DNA from: Oscillospiraceae bacterium
GTDB taxonomy: Bacteria > Bacillota > Clostridia > UMGS1810
Assembly: GCA_015068975.1 (NCBI GenBank)
Contig: SVJM01000006.1
Location: 1 to 64,000 of the forward strand
Reading direction: 5' to 3'
Length of the DNA: 64,000 bases
Positions 1 through 9,151 of this stretch are shown here, piece by piece (position 1 is the stretch's first letter; every line of letters begins with the position of its first letter). A program made the translations under genes and the position numbers. The notes beneath the pieces are model-generated. The model did no database searches. It was not told the origin of the DNA and worked only from the letters and a program-made list of their open reading frames with translations.

Positions 1-60
1 CAATCATACCGAACAAAGTGTAAACAATCATACCATACTATACAGTCCTCGCCTGTCCGT
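1..60 (-). repeat. Distal repeat shared with 58384-58443
   Basis: The first 45 bases are identical to 58384-58428, and similarity continues with a few mismatches to base 60. It contains two copies of a unit reading GTGTAAACAATCATACC, spaced 24 bp (the first copy is cut by the window edge). Both occurrences lie at the far end of an element A copy and in the same orientation. The TGTAAAC repeats recall insertion-sequence ends of the IS21 type, but no transposase is present, so this is only a suggestion. Confidence 0.75.
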
Positions 61-211
61 TTAAAAGGCACAAAAAAAGAGGAAATATTACATAAAAATG
101 TAATATTTCCCACATAATGAGTAATTTGTAAGTTTTATTGTGCATTCAGGTTTTTGACTTATGTATAATCTATGCCTTTTTGCGATCTGGAGTTTTTTTA
201 CAGTCCCTTTT
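61..211 (-). repeat. Element A copy 1 (3'-UTR structured element)
   Basis: This copy begins directly after the stop codon of the AraC gene and reads leftwards. The head is GGGACTGTAAAAAAAC, then GATCGCAAAAAGGCA. A hairpin GGAAATATTACAT/ATGTAATATTTCC (81-93 with 98-110) follows, then a T-run on the minus strand and the closing strand TGCCTTTT near 62-70, which pairs with AAAAGGCA. No other terminator is visible for the AraC gene, so the hairpin probably ends its transcript. It is nearly identical to the copy at 31433-31575 over the head and hairpin. Confidence 0.75.
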
Positions 212-1042
212 TTAATCATAGTATCTTCTTATATTATCTGACCCCTCAAAAAACACAGATTCCGACTTAAGAAACTCTCTTGGTCCATATCCACTCAATT
301 CCTTAAACACCTTATTGAAGTTTCTCACACTCTGAAAACCACTTTTTTTCGCAACATCAGCCATTACCCTGTTTCCCGAAAGAAGCATTACCTTTGCCTT
401 TCGATAACGAAATTGATTTAAAAAGTTTTTGAAATTCATATTAAATCCTTTGTTGAATCTTCTGGAAAGATAATGGTATTCATATCCGAGACTTTCGCTT
501 ATATCCTTCAGGCTTACATCACGATGAAAATTTTCGTCGATAAATTTGAGAATCTCCGTTTCCATCTGTATGCATTTGTCCTCTGCATCAATAAATCCCG
601 TAGATGCCATATATTCGCTGCACACTCCGTAAAGCATGGACTTGATAGCCAGTATATCAGGATAGGGATACATGAGAATCAAGTTCTTTATATATTCTTC
701 TTTTTCTTTACTCAAAGAAAAAACTGATTTCTCTCCGACTTTTCCTTTTATTCTTTTTGTAAACTCTTTTACAAAACTGTCTGCAAAAATACATATATGA
801 AATTCCGTCTCTCCTACAGACTCTATGGAATGAGGCTGTCCTGAAAGAAACAGACAAAAATCTCCCTGTTGCATATTCTCCACCTTACCGGGAGTACGTA
901 TTATAAGCTCGCCCTTATGTATATAAATAAGCTCCGGATTAGCGTGATAATGATAATACCAGCTCTTATTCTTATATTTCGTCACTTTGTATGAATTCTC
1001 TCCTACCGAATTTTCACTCTGATGTATCAGCATAACTGTCAC
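212..1042 (-). CDS. AraC-family transcriptional regulator
   Basis: 276 residues. The first ~130 residues look like a cupin sugar-sensing domain (PELIYIHKGEL, GDFCLFLSGQPHSIES). Residues ~165-270 hold the two helix-turn-helix motifs of AraC proteins, with the second-helix signature SGFQSVRNFNKVFKELSGYGP. It is a cytosolic DNA-binding protein expected to respond to a sugar. The gene is divergent from the GH43-like gene at 1162, with 119 bp between the two start codons, so it most likely controls that gene and perhaps the nearby GH36. The start ATG is preceded by a GC-richer, weak ribosome site. The family is certain; the ligand cannot be read from sequence. Confidence 0.9.
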   Translation of the reverse strand: MTVMLIHQSENSVGENSYKVTKYKNKSWYYHYHANPELIYIHKGELIIRTPGKVENMQQGDFCLFLSGQPHSIESVGETEFHICIFADSFVKEFTKRIKGKVGEKSVFSLSKEKEEYIKNLILMYPYPDILAIKSMLYGVCSEYMASTGFIDAEDKCIQMETEILKFIDENFHRDVSLKDISESLGYEYHYLSRRFNKGFNMNFKNFLNQFRYRKAKVMLLSGNRVMADVAKKSGFQSVRNFNKVFKELSGYGPREFLKSESVFFEGSDNIRRYYD

Positions 1043-1105
1043 CCGCCCTTCGCCTCTGATGTTATTTTACAATATTTATCTTTTTTGTTCAAGTATATTA
1101 TAATT

Positions 1106-1126
1106 TTGCAGTTGAAAAAACCGCAA
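1106..1126. promoter_or_regulatory. Imperfect palindrome, candidate AraC operator
   Basis: TTGCAGTT and AACCGCAA form 8-base arms with one mismatch around a short A-rich centre. The site lies between the divergent AraC and GH43-like genes, just upstream of a weak −10-like TATAAA at 1133-1138. Position and symmetry suggest an operator. Binding is inferred only. Confidence 0.35.
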
Positions 1127-1161
1127 TTTTGTTATAAAATTAAATAAAGGAGTTGATATAT

Positions 1162-2223
1162 ATGTATACTTCCATAAGACCGGGCAAAGAATGGCTGGAT
1201 ACAAAAGGTGAAAGAATCCAGGCTCATGCCGGCTATATGATATATGCAAATGATAAATTTTACTGGTATGGTGAAAACAAAGAAAAAAGTGTTTCCGAAT
1301 ATGAAATCTGGCACTGGGGAGTAAAGCTCTATTCGTCCACCGATTTATACAACTGGACCGATGAAGGTATCATTATGCTTCCTACCCCCGATGACGAAAA
1401 GAATCCTATGCACCCAAAGAGCAAAATGGACAGACCTCATATGCTCTATAATGACAAAACCGAGGAATTTGTCCTGTGGATGAAGATAATGGGTACTGAC
1501 GGCATTCAGTATATGACTGTAGCTACAAGCAAGGATATAAAAGGTCCTTTTGAATTTGTAAACAAAAAACTCCACCCTTGCGGTATGAATTCGGGAGATT
1601 TTGATCTGGTTAAATATCCTGACGGCAGTGCAAAAATCGTATTTGACAGAGTACATTCTGATATGATAGTAATGGATCTTACAGATGATTATCTTGATGT
1701 GACAGGTACATATTCTGCTCATTACGAAAGACCATTTCCGCCATATGTAAGAGAAGCTCCTGCGGTATTTTACAGAAAGGGAAAAGGATATATTATCACA
1801 TCGGGAACTACTGCGAAATTTCCAAATCCCTCAGAAACTGCCACATTTGATGATATACATGGTGAATGGGAAATAATCGGAGACCCACACGTAAATGATC
1901 CGAAAAAGACATCCTTTGACAGTCAGATATCCTGCATATTCAAGCACCCGAAATATGAGGATCTCTATATAGCAATGGCTGACAGATGGCTTGTGGACCT
2001 TAAGGATGAAAACCCTACAGGAATGGAATTTTTCCTTGCAAGATATGACAAGGACTATCCAATGGACGAAAAAAGAAGAGAAGAAATCAAAAACATCACT
2101 ATGGAGCAGATGACTGCAAAAAACACTTCCATCTCAGAATATGTATGGCTTCCAATTGTATTTGAAAACGATGTACCAAAAATATACTGGTATGATGAGT
2201 GGAAGATAGAGGACTTCATATAA
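1162..2223 (+). CDS. GH43-like five-bladed beta-propeller glycosidase
   Basis: 353 residues with no signal peptide, so cytosolic. The opening IRPGKEWLDTKGERIQAHAG followed by YWYGENK matches the start of many five-bladed beta-propeller proteins of the GH43/GH32/GH62 superfamily, and RPHMLYND and SGDFDLVKYPDGSAK are further blade-type motifs. The likely role is removal of arabinose, xylose or galactose from imported oligosaccharides, although some members of this subgroup have no proven activity. Translation is placed at ATG 1162 because AAGGAG ends 9 bases upstream; the in-frame TTG at 1153 falls too close to that site. It is divergent from the AraC gene and convergent with the deacetylase-like gene. 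Confidence 0.8.
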   Translation: MYTSIRPGKEWLDTKGERIQAHAGYMIYANDKFYWYGENKEKSVSEYEIWHWGVKLYSSTDLYNWTDEGIIMLPTPDDEKNPMHPKSKMDRPHMLYNDKTEEFVLWMKIMGTDGIQYMTVATSKDIKGPFEFVNKKLHPCGMNSGDFDLVKYPDGSAKIVFDRVHSDMIVMDLTDDYLDVTGTYSAHYERPFPPYVREAPAVFYRKGKGYIITSGTTAKFPNPSETATFDDIHGEWEIIGDPHVNDPKKTSFDSQISCIFKHPKYEDLYIAMADRWLVDLKDENPTGMEFFLARYDKDYPMDEKRREEIKNITMEQMTAKNTSISEYVWLPIVFENDVPKIYWYDEWKIEDFI

Positions 2224-2258
2224 AAAAGAAGGCTGATATAAAATCAGCCTTCTTTTTT
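2222..2258. terminator. Bidirectional rho-independent terminator
   Basis: The arms AAGAAGGCTGAT and ATCAGCCTTCTT around a 5-base loop are flanked by A- and T-runs. The hairpin can terminate both the GH43-like gene and the convergent deacetylase-like gene. Confidence 0.92.
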
Positions 2259-2261
2259 ATA

Positions 2262-3647
2262 TTATTTATTTCTTTTCTGACAGTATTCGTAATACTCCTG
2301 AGGAGTCATAAATGCATAATCCTCAGCTACAAGCACCTTTGTAATCTTATCAATGACTTCAAGGTCCTTATCATCCCATCCCCATGGGTGTGACTGAAGG
2401 ATGATATCTTTTCCTTTTTTGGATTTGAAGGATGATTCAAATTTTTCAAAATCCTCATCCCCTGCTTTTGATTCTATACTAACAGAATTATCGATATTAA
2501 AATGTCCGCTTTCTTCAACATCAGAATCATTAAAGAACAAAACAGTATTTATATCCGGGCAACCCTTTTTGAGTGCTTCTGCAGTAACTTTACATGTTGA
2601 ATTGTAAGGTGCACCAAATGATTTCATAGTATAATTCGGGAATACCCTCTTAAATGTATCAATACCCATTTTAAGGTTCTTTTCCTGCTTTTCAAGAGAA
2701 TCAGATCCGAAGTTTTCTATTCTTTCTCCGTTTTCATCGGTATTTTTGTTGTGCCAGTATCCATGGTACCAGATCTCAAATCCGCCATCAATCCACGAAT
2801 TAATCTTATCGATTTTTGCTTTGTTTTCTTCTGTAGTAAGGTCACCATATTCATCAAAGGAATGCATTATGATTCCGAATCCTGCTTTGATTCCATACTG
2901 AGAAAAATAGTTGTATGCCTTCTCAAACCCACGGATTGCAGAATTGGGCATCTGCAGATCGTCAAGCTTCCATACAGCAACGCTTCTTTCCTTAACAACA
3001 GGTATTTTTACATTTTCACCTACTGCATAGAGTCTTACATATTTTATCTTTTCATCATTCATTTCTTTTATCTTCACACTTAAGGATGATGAGAATTTAA
3101 GGTTCTGCAAAGATATTTTGATCCTTGATGTATCTGCCGCTTTGAGATAAACTGTTCTTCCATATGAATATTCATCAAAGAATGCTTTGAATTTTTCGAT
3201 AATTTTAGTTTTTGTTTCCTCATTATTTTCAAATGGTATTTCTATATAATAAAGATCCTTGGCAGTGACGCTTTCCAATGATGAGGTAACATCCACACCA
3301 TCAAGCTCTGCATATACACGACGATTACACTGACCGATCTTGTCAAAGGTAATATCATCACATCTGAATTTGAAGTCAACTACACCTGTTTCATCAAGCT
3401 TATATGACAGTGTTTCATATGTGGTCTTTGGTACAATGTCAGCATCATACTCATTTGCCATAAACTTGATATTAAGCATCTTGCCGGTGTATTTACCATC
3501 AGCATTGTCAATTTTACCCTTCACATATACTTCTGTACCATGTTTAACGGGGTTTTCTTCCGTTTTGACTTCTTCTGCAAATGATGGACAAACAAAAATG
3601 CTCATCATAATGCATAGTGTAAGAATGAAGCAAAGAATTTTTTTCAT
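2262..3647 (-). CDS. Secreted polysaccharide deacetylase-like protein
   Basis: 461 residues with a signal peptide (MKKILCFILTL...) ending near a CPSFAEE cleavage region. Residues ~30-215 are an unassigned beta-rich region. From ~residue 225 there is a NodB-like fold: a DD pair in WKLDDLQMPN, an HGYWH metal-binding motif, FGAPYN and LQSHPWGW. These match the order of motifs in CE4/NodB-type deacetylases, although the classical TFDDG is not kept. It could remove acetyl groups from xylan or another extracellular glycan. The ATG at 3647 is preferred over the upstream TTG at 3656 because GAGGG lies about 10 bases before it. It is monocistronic and convergent with the GH43-like gene. Confidence 0.75.
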   Translation of the reverse strand: MKKILCFILTLCIMMSIFVCPSFAEEVKTEENPVKHGTEVYVKGKIDNADGKYTGKMLNIKFMANEYDADIVPKTTYETLSYKLDETGVVDFKFRCDDITFDKIGQCNRRVYAELDGVDVTSSLESVTAKDLYYIEIPFENNEETKTKIIEKFKAFFDEYSYGRTVYLKAADTSRIKISLQNLKFSSSLSVKIKEMNDEKIKYVRLYAVGENVKIPVVKERSVAVWKLDDLQMPNSAIRGFEKAYNYFSQYGIKAGFGIIMHSFDEYGDLTTEENKAKIDKINSWIDGGFEIWYHGYWHNKNTDENGERIENFGSDSLEKQEKNLKMGIDTFKRVFPNYTMKSFGAPYNSTCKVTAEALKKGCPDINTVLFFNDSDVEESGHFNIDNSVSIESKAGDEDFEKFESSFKSKKGKDIILQSHPWGWDDKDLEVIDKITKVLVAEDYAFMTPQEYYEYCQKRNK

Positions 3648-3905
3648 ATTTATCAATCCCTCTCTTTATTGTTTATTTAATTTTAGCACATACATTGCTA
3701 TATTGTCAAAATTTTTCTTCAATCATCGAATAATACATTTTTTGTTGATTTATCAATTTACATTTTTCGTCATCCGATATATTATAATATAAATTCTGTT
3801 GTCATACAAAACTACACTTGTATATAAAATCATACTGTTGATTTATTATTTTTTGTATGATACAATTTCCTTGAAAACAACATTTTTATGAAGGGAGCTT
3901 TACAT

Positions 3906-5657
3906 ATGAAAATCGGCGGAATCAATTTTGTTACAGAGAAAGAAAAAGGCTACACTGTAGCACTCAAAAAGGTCAACAAAGAAAAAGACATTCTGGAAAT
4001 ATCAATTGACATCACAATGAAAGAGAAGGCTGTACCAAAAGAGGTAACTGTTGCATGGGATCTGGATTGTATTGATATGCAGTCAATATGGAATCCTCTT
4101 TGCGGTGCATTGAGAAACATTCAGCCTGCATGGAGACCCAACATACTTGAATCAAGAGTGGGATCAGGTGCCCCTATTCACTCCCTCATAAGTGCCTCAG
4201 GCAAAAACAGAGGACTTATATGTGTATCCGATGTTAAAACACCTTTGACAATCTCCACAGGTGTGGAAGAAGAAACATCGCTTATCAAATGCAGAGTAAC
4301 CTTCTTTACAATTCCCGTAAATGCTATTGATACATACAGTGCTAAACTAAGAATCGACTTGAGAAACATTCCTTTCTATGATGCAATATATGATGCAGAG
4401 AAATGGTGGTCCATTGACGGTGGATATAAAAGTGCAAAAGTGCCTGAATGTGCAAAGGTGCCCCTTTATTCCACATGGTACAGCTATCATCAGAAGTTTA
4501 CATCAGATGAGCTTCTCGAACAGTTTAAGATTGCCAAAGAATACGGAATGGATACCGTCATAGTTGATGACGGCTGGCAGACAGGCGACAACAACAGGGG
4601 TTATGCCTTCTGCGGCGACTGGGAGGTATATGCACCAAAGGTACCTGATATGAAGAAGTTTGTGGATGAAACACACAAGCTTGATATGAAATATATTATG
4701 TGGTATTCAATCCCATTTGTAGGCAAACACTCAAAGGCATTTGAAGAATTTAAGGACATGTTCCTTGATGACCCCACAAAGGACTGGTGCTGTCTTGACC
4801 CAAGATTTAAAAAGGTGAGAGAATTTCTTAAAGACAAATATGTGAATGCTGCAAAAGAATGGGGTCTTGACGGATTTAAACTTGACTTCATTGATTCCAT
4901 GCGACTTACAGAATACTCACACTTCAACGAACCGGGAATGGATTGTCAGTCACTTGAAGATGGTATAGAAAAGCTCTTAAAAAGTATTATGCAGGAGCTT
5001 AAGAAAATCAACAAGGATATTGCGATTGAATTCAGACACAAATATGTTGGTCCTGTTATGAAAAAATACGGAAATATGCTGAGAGTGTATGATTGTCCGA
5101 ATGACATTATGAAAAACAGACTTGGTGTTATCGACTTAAGGCTTATCGCCGGCACAACTGCTATCCACTCAGATATGCTTATGTGGAATAAGGATGATAC
5201 TGTGGAAAATGCCGCAAGACAGATTATAAACATCCTATTCAGTGTACCTCAGATTTCCGTTGACCTTAAAAAAATGAATGAAGACCACCTTGATATGATT
5301 AAATTCTATCTTGATTTCTGGAAAGAAAACAGAGATACAATCTTAAACGGAAAAGTGATTCCATATAATCCCGAGGCTTGTTATTCAAAGGCTGCAGTGG
5401 TTACAGATAAGTGCGAAATAGTCTGCGCATACTCATCCAACTCATACAAATTAAAAACCAATCCTGACAAGCTTGTGCTCATAAATGCAACAGGACGTAA
5501 GGAGATGTATCTTGACAGCGAAGTGTCTACAGGTATTCATAAATATGAAATCCTTGACTGTATGGGAAATCTTATAAGACGCGGAGAAATAGAAGTGGAT
5601 GTAGGAGTATATAAGCTGTATGTACCTGATAGTGGTATGGTGGTATTCTCCAAATAG
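3906..5657 (+). CDS. GH36-type alpha-galactosidase-like enzyme
   Basis: 583 residues, cytosolic. The central (beta/alpha)8 barrel carries DTVIVDDGWQTG, MKYIMWYSIP and the nucleophile motif FKLDF (Asp327), as in clan GH-D alpha-galactosidases (GH36/GH27). The exact partner acid/base Asp is less clear (candidates in YDCPND or AIHSDM). The expected reaction is release of alpha-galactose from oligosaccharides such as galactosylated hemicellulose. The start was moved from ATG 3888 to ATG 3906 because the ribosome site AAGGGAG lies between them. The length is short compared with classical ~720-residue GH36 proteins, so the N-terminal beta-sandwich is reduced. It ends 9 bases before element A copy 4. 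Confidence 0.8.
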   Translation: MKIGGINFVTEKEKGYTVALKKVNKEKDILEISIDITMKEKAVPKEVTVAWDLDCIDMQSIWNPLCGALRNIQPAWRPNILESRVGSGAPIHSLISASGKNRGLICVSDVKTPLTISTGVEEETSLIKCRVTFFTIPVNAIDTYSAKLRIDLRNIPFYDAIYDAEKWWSIDGGYKSAKVPECAKVPLYSTWYSYHQKFTSDELLEQFKIAKEYGMDTVIVDDGWQTGDNNRGYAFCGDWEVYAPKVPDMKKFVDETHKLDMKYIMWYSIPFVGKHSKAFEEFKDMFLDDPTKDWCCLDPRFKKVREFLKDKYVNAAKEWGLDGFKLDFIDSMRLTEYSHFNEPGMDCQSLEDGIEKLLKSIMQELKKINKDIAIEFRHKYVGPVMKKYGNMLRVYDCPNDIMKNRLGVIDLRLIAGTTAIHSDMLMWNKDDTVENAARQIINILFSVPQISVDLKKMNEDHLDMIKFYLDFWKENRDTILNGKVIPYNPEACYSKAAVVTDKCEIVCAYSSNSYKLKTNPDKLVLINATGRKEMYLDSEVSTGIHKYEILDCMGNLIRRGEIEVDVGVYKLYVPDSGMVVFSK

Positions 5658-5666
5658 AATTACACT

Positions 5667-5800
5667 GAGGGATGTAAAATTCGTCCGGAACACAAAGTGA
5701 CAAGAAAATAATTATTATTCTTACATTGTTATTTACTGTCTTTATTTATGTAGAAAAGCATCTCAGGATGCTTTTCTTCTTTTTTGTGTCACTTTGCTAC
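5667..5800 (+). repeat. Element A copy 4
   Basis: It starts 9 bases after the GH36 stop codon. The head is GAGGGATGTAAAATTCGTCCGG. The outer 5' strand CAAAGTGACA pairs perfectly with TGTCACTTTG at ~5787-5796. Between them GTAG precedes the hairpin GAAAAGCATC/GATGCTTTTC (5753-5762 with 5767-5776) and a T-run. The outer-stem bases differ from those in the other copies, but pairing is kept. Confidence 0.75.
5753..5784 (+). terminator. Rho-independent terminator inside element A copy 4
   Basis: A 10-bp stem with a 4-base loop (TCAG) is followed by TTCTTTTTT. It is the only terminator visible after the GH36 gene. Confidence 0.85.
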
Positions 5801-5855
5801 GAACAAACAGAACCTCTCGGAGTATCGCATACACCTTCGGATTCTGTTTGTCCGT
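5801..5855 (+). repeat. Element B palindrome
   Basis: A palindromic unit with outer arms ACAAACAGAA/TTCTGTTTG and an inner GTATCGCATAC. Bases 5803-5850 are identical to 39866-39913. It follows the closing strand of element A copy 4 directly. Confidence 0.8.
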
Positions 5856-6059
5856 TCCAAACGGAATTTTCCTATCCCTTCTTTTTTAAATTCGTCCGTA
5901 CCAAAAGAGTCCGTCCCTTTTGGTTGGTTTTGTTTTGTCATACATCAAACAGTATCTTTTGTGATGTACTTTATATTTTTGTAATTTTATAACAACTAAA
6001 TATTGATAATAATTCACTGATATGATAAAATTTGTATATAACATATTTCGGAGGATAAT

Positions 6060-6782
6060 ATGACAACAGAAGAAAAAATCCGACAATATAATATACACAA
6101 GGACAAATCCTTACGAAACGAAATAGTCAATGACAACCTTAATCTCTGTGAACTCATATCAAAAAAGTATTCAGGGAAAGGTGTAGACTTCGACGACTTG
6201 TATCAGGTGGCGTGCATCGGACTTATGAATGCCATAGAGAGGTTCGACCCTGATAAAGGGTACAAATTTGTCACATTTGCCACACCTACTATTATGGGCG
6301 AAATCAAAAAATATTTCAGAGACAAGGGCTTCCTTATAAAAATTCCACGTAAGATTTACGAAGTATTCCAGATGGCAAACAGAATCAGGCTTTCACGTAT
6401 GGAATACGACGGATACATCCCTACTCTTGACGAAATCGCAGGAGTAATGAAAATGTCAAAAAAAGAGCTTAATAACTGCATGGTGTTTGAAAGTGTAGTA
6501 AACCTTGTGCTTCTTGATCAACCTGTATACGACGAAGAATCTCCGCCTGTAGGTCAGCTTATCGGTGTAGAGGATGAAAGCTTCCTGGTAATAGAAAACC
6601 GTGATTTCATAAAATCTGCTATGAAGGTCCTTACATATGAAGAAAAAAGGTTTGTTATTTCAAGATACTACCGTAATATGACACAAAAAGAAATTGCCGC
6701 AAAAAACGGGGTGTCGCAGATGTATATATCAAGGCTTGAAAGAAAGGTGCTTGAAAAGCTTAAAAAATTATACTTCGAGTAA
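6060..6782 (+). CDS. RNA polymerase sigma factor, SigB/SigF/SigG type
   Basis: 240 residues. Region 2 reads FDDLYQVACIGLMNAIERFDP with FATPTIMGEIKKYFRD for −10 recognition and core binding. Regions 3 and 4 end with TYEEKRFVISRYYRNMTQKEIAAKNGVSQMYISRLER (quoted as family match; helix-turn-helix ~210-235). This is the SigB/F/G branch, which serves forespore or stress programmes. There is no anti-sigma or anti-anti-sigma gene next to it, so it is not in a standard spoIIA or sigB operon and control is unclear. GGAGG lies 6 bases before the ATG. Confidence 0.85.
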   Translation: MTTEEKIRQYNIHKDKSLRNEIVNDNLNLCELISKKYSGKGVDFDDLYQVACIGLMNAIERFDPDKGYKFVTFATPTIMGEIKKYFRDKGFLIKIPRKIYEVFQMANRIRLSRMEYDGYIPTLDEIAGVMKMSKKELNNCMVFESVVNLVLLDQPVYDEESPPVGQLIGVEDESFLVIENRDFIKSAMKVLTYEEKRFVISRYYRNMTQKEIAAKNGVSQMYISRLERKVLEKLKKLYFE

Positions 6783-6819
6783 AAAGACGTTGCAAAGTGA
6801 TTTTTGCAACGTCTTTTTT
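6783..6819. terminator. Bidirectional rho-independent terminator
   Basis: GACGTTGCAAA pairs with TTTGCAACGTC and is followed by a T-run. It lies between the convergent sigma factor and SLH genes. Confidence 0.92.
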
Positions 6820-6827
6820 GTTTTATT

Positions 6828-9137
6828 CTATTTTTCTTTTACAACAATCACTCTTATTCTTCCGCCCTGTGCATCCTTTTTGTCATAATATGCATTGACT
6901 GACAAATCCTCTGAAAGATTCGAAAGACTTGTAAGAGGTATTCTCGCATACGTATAATAAACACCGTCGGTTGCAGGAGTCATTTTATATACCTGAACAT
7001 CGTCAGCATAGGTATATACCGTTCCGTCACCGCTGATTATATTTGAAAGAGACACACTTGCTATATTTGATGACATTATGCTATAGAGAGTAGATATTCT
7101 GTAAATTCCTGTATTGTTAGAATTCATAACTATCTTTGCTCCTTCTCCACTCGGAGGAACATTCAGTCCTTTGCCCGAGGCAGAGAAGGTATTTCCGTCT
7201 ATCATACAACTATATGATATTGTACTTGTGTCCTTATCTCTGTTTACCTTTGTCACAAGACCGTACTCAAGAGCATCTCCGGTGAAGTTATTAAGGATAA
7301 GAGTATCTATTTCACCGGCTTCATTATAGCCTGCATACACAATATTTCTTGATGAAAGTGTTGTACCATCCAGTCTCTGCAAATACAGTGTTTTGTATTT
7401 CATAGGCTCGTTCATAGTATCCTCATATGCTGACAAATCAATGATATTCACATCATCAGATACATTAATCTTGCCTATCTTTCTTGCCTTGCTGTCTACC
7501 TTGCCTGATACCTCTGCCCCTGTGATGCCTGTCTTAATCTTTGCATAGGCTCCGTCAAAGGTTACAGAACATATTTCTCTCACATCATCTTTGTAGTCTT
7601 TAGCTGTTTTGTATTCTACCAGACTTCCGTCAGCAAGAAGTATGCTTGCATAATATGATGAATAATCATTGTTATTTGCATCCTGATATGTCTTCTGTCC
7701 CGTTGCCATCAGATAACCGATAATTGTCACATTATCTGTAACTTCTGTTGCACTTAAAGCATCTGCTACAAGACCGTCCTTACCCATTAGCAGCGTAACG
7801 ACATCACCATACTTCAAATCACCACTTGATGAAAGTGCATTAAAAGCATTTGCACCTTCCAATTTGTACTCTACTCCCGAAACAAATACAGATGTCGGCA
7901 TATCTCTGTTTGGAATAGCCTTTTCATATATACCTGTGACCTTATTGGAATATGCCATTATCACAGAAAGCTCAGGAGAATAGTAGATGATATCGTCTAC
8001 AGCAATATCTTGTGCCGGAATTCTGTTTCCGTTTTTTGTAATGTTAGATGAATTTACATCTATCTTAAGCTCGTTTGCCCAGTTATTGCTTTTGATTGTG
8101 ATAGGGCCTTCCAGTACACCTGATTTGTATATCATATAGTCTACAGAGGAATCTTCATCATACTTTACATACAATACATCCCCTATTTCCATCTTTGACA
8201 AAACACTGCTCGCATTAGATGTGGTGGTTTCATCATATACCTTCGGTATATCTGCCATATTTATATTAGCCATCTTACCATCTTTATATGTAATCACTTC
8301 AGATGCAAGGGCTTTGTATACTATATGCTTTTCAAGGGAGCCTTCATCAGGAACAAAGCTTACAATTCTATTGTTTTTTGTATCTACACATATATCGCCT
8401 TCCAGTCCGATATATGAAAAATCAAAGCCTTCTCCCGCTTCATATGTTCCCGATGTAGTGAATATATCGCTATTTTTTGTCCAAGCATTTGTTGTATTTG
8501 CATCAAGAAGTATTACATCTTCTACCATACTATGATTGTAAACAGATATGTAATCTGTATTTGTACCCTTCAGATTTGTTCCTAATAAATTGTATGAAAG
8601 TATAAGTACGTCTTCTCTTGTTGCAGTATTTCCAACCAGGATATCTACACCATCGCAAAGACCAATATCCTTTGCAGCAGAAATCTGACCATAGGGCCAG
8701 GATACTCCAAACTCTTCATCGGTGTATCCAAGAAGTCTCATATATACTGTTATGACTTCTTCTATGGTAACATTTTTGTCAGGTCTGAAGGAGCCGTCTT
8801 CATATCCTGCCATTATACCATTGTCCAATGCTACTTTTACATAGGGAGCTGCCCAATGGGTATACTTCACATCCTTAAATGGTGAAATATATGCATTTGG
8901 TGCCACATAGTCTTTATACTTTGACGCAGCCACACCCACTTTTGAAAACTCAGCTCTTGTAATATTGTCAGAAAGTCTGAAATTTCCGTCGGGATCACCA
9001 TTCATTATATTAAAATATGAAACCGTGGCTTTCATAGCTTCTATTTCATCAGAATCCTCATTTTGTGCATAGGATACAGTCATACAGCTTATCGCCATGC
9101 ATATTACAAGAAACAGTGAAATAATCCTTTTATTCAC
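6828..9137 (-). CDS. Secreted S-layer homology (SLH) domain protein
   Basis: 769 residues. A signal peptide (MNKRIISLFLVICMAIS) is followed by two SLH repeats (ITRAEFSKVG, FKDVKYTHWAAPYVKVALDNGIMAGYEDGSFRPD split over residues ~60-125, then VTIEEVITVYMRLLGY), which bind pyruvylated secondary cell-wall polymer. The remaining ~600 residues are a beta-rich, Thr/Ser/Asp-rich region of no recognised family, as in other clostridial surface proteins. The start is a GTG 8 bases after GGAGG. It is the last gene of the operon with the ABC exporter and two-component system, 14 bp after the permease, so it may be the cargo or an envelope partner of that exporter. Confidence 0.85.
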   Translation of the reverse strand: MNKRIISLFLVICMAISCMTVSYAQNEDSDEIEAMKATVSYFNIMNGDPDGNFRLSDNITRAEFSKVGVAASKYKDYVAPNAYISPFKDVKYTHWAAPYVKVALDNGIMAGYEDGSFRPDKNVTIEEVITVYMRLLGYTDEEFGVSWPYGQISAAKDIGLCDGVDILVGNTATREDVLILSYNLLGTNLKGTNTDYISVYNHSMVEDVILLDANTTNAWTKNSDIFTTSGTYEAGEGFDFSYIGLEGDICVDTKNNRIVSFVPDEGSLEKHIVYKALASEVITYKDGKMANINMADIPKVYDETTTSNASSVLSKMEIGDVLYVKYDEDSSVDYMIYKSGVLEGPITIKSNNWANELKIDVNSSNITKNGNRIPAQDIAVDDIIYYSPELSVIMAYSNKVTGIYEKAIPNRDMPTSVFVSGVEYKLEGANAFNALSSSGDLKYGDVVTLLMGKDGLVADALSATEVTDNVTIIGYLMATGQKTYQDANNNDYSSYYASILLADGSLVEYKTAKDYKDDVREICSVTFDGAYAKIKTGITGAEVSGKVDSKARKIGKINVSDDVNIIDLSAYEDTMNEPMKYKTLYLQRLDGTTLSSRNIVYAGYNEAGEIDTLILNNFTGDALEYGLVTKVNRDKDTSTISYSCMIDGNTFSASGKGLNVPPSGEGAKIVMNSNNTGIYRISTLYSIMSSNIASVSLSNIISGDGTVYTYADDVQVYKMTPATDGVYYTYARIPLTSLSNLSEDLSVNAYYDKKDAQGGRIRVIVVKEK

Positions 9138-9151
9138 TTATGTTACCTCCT

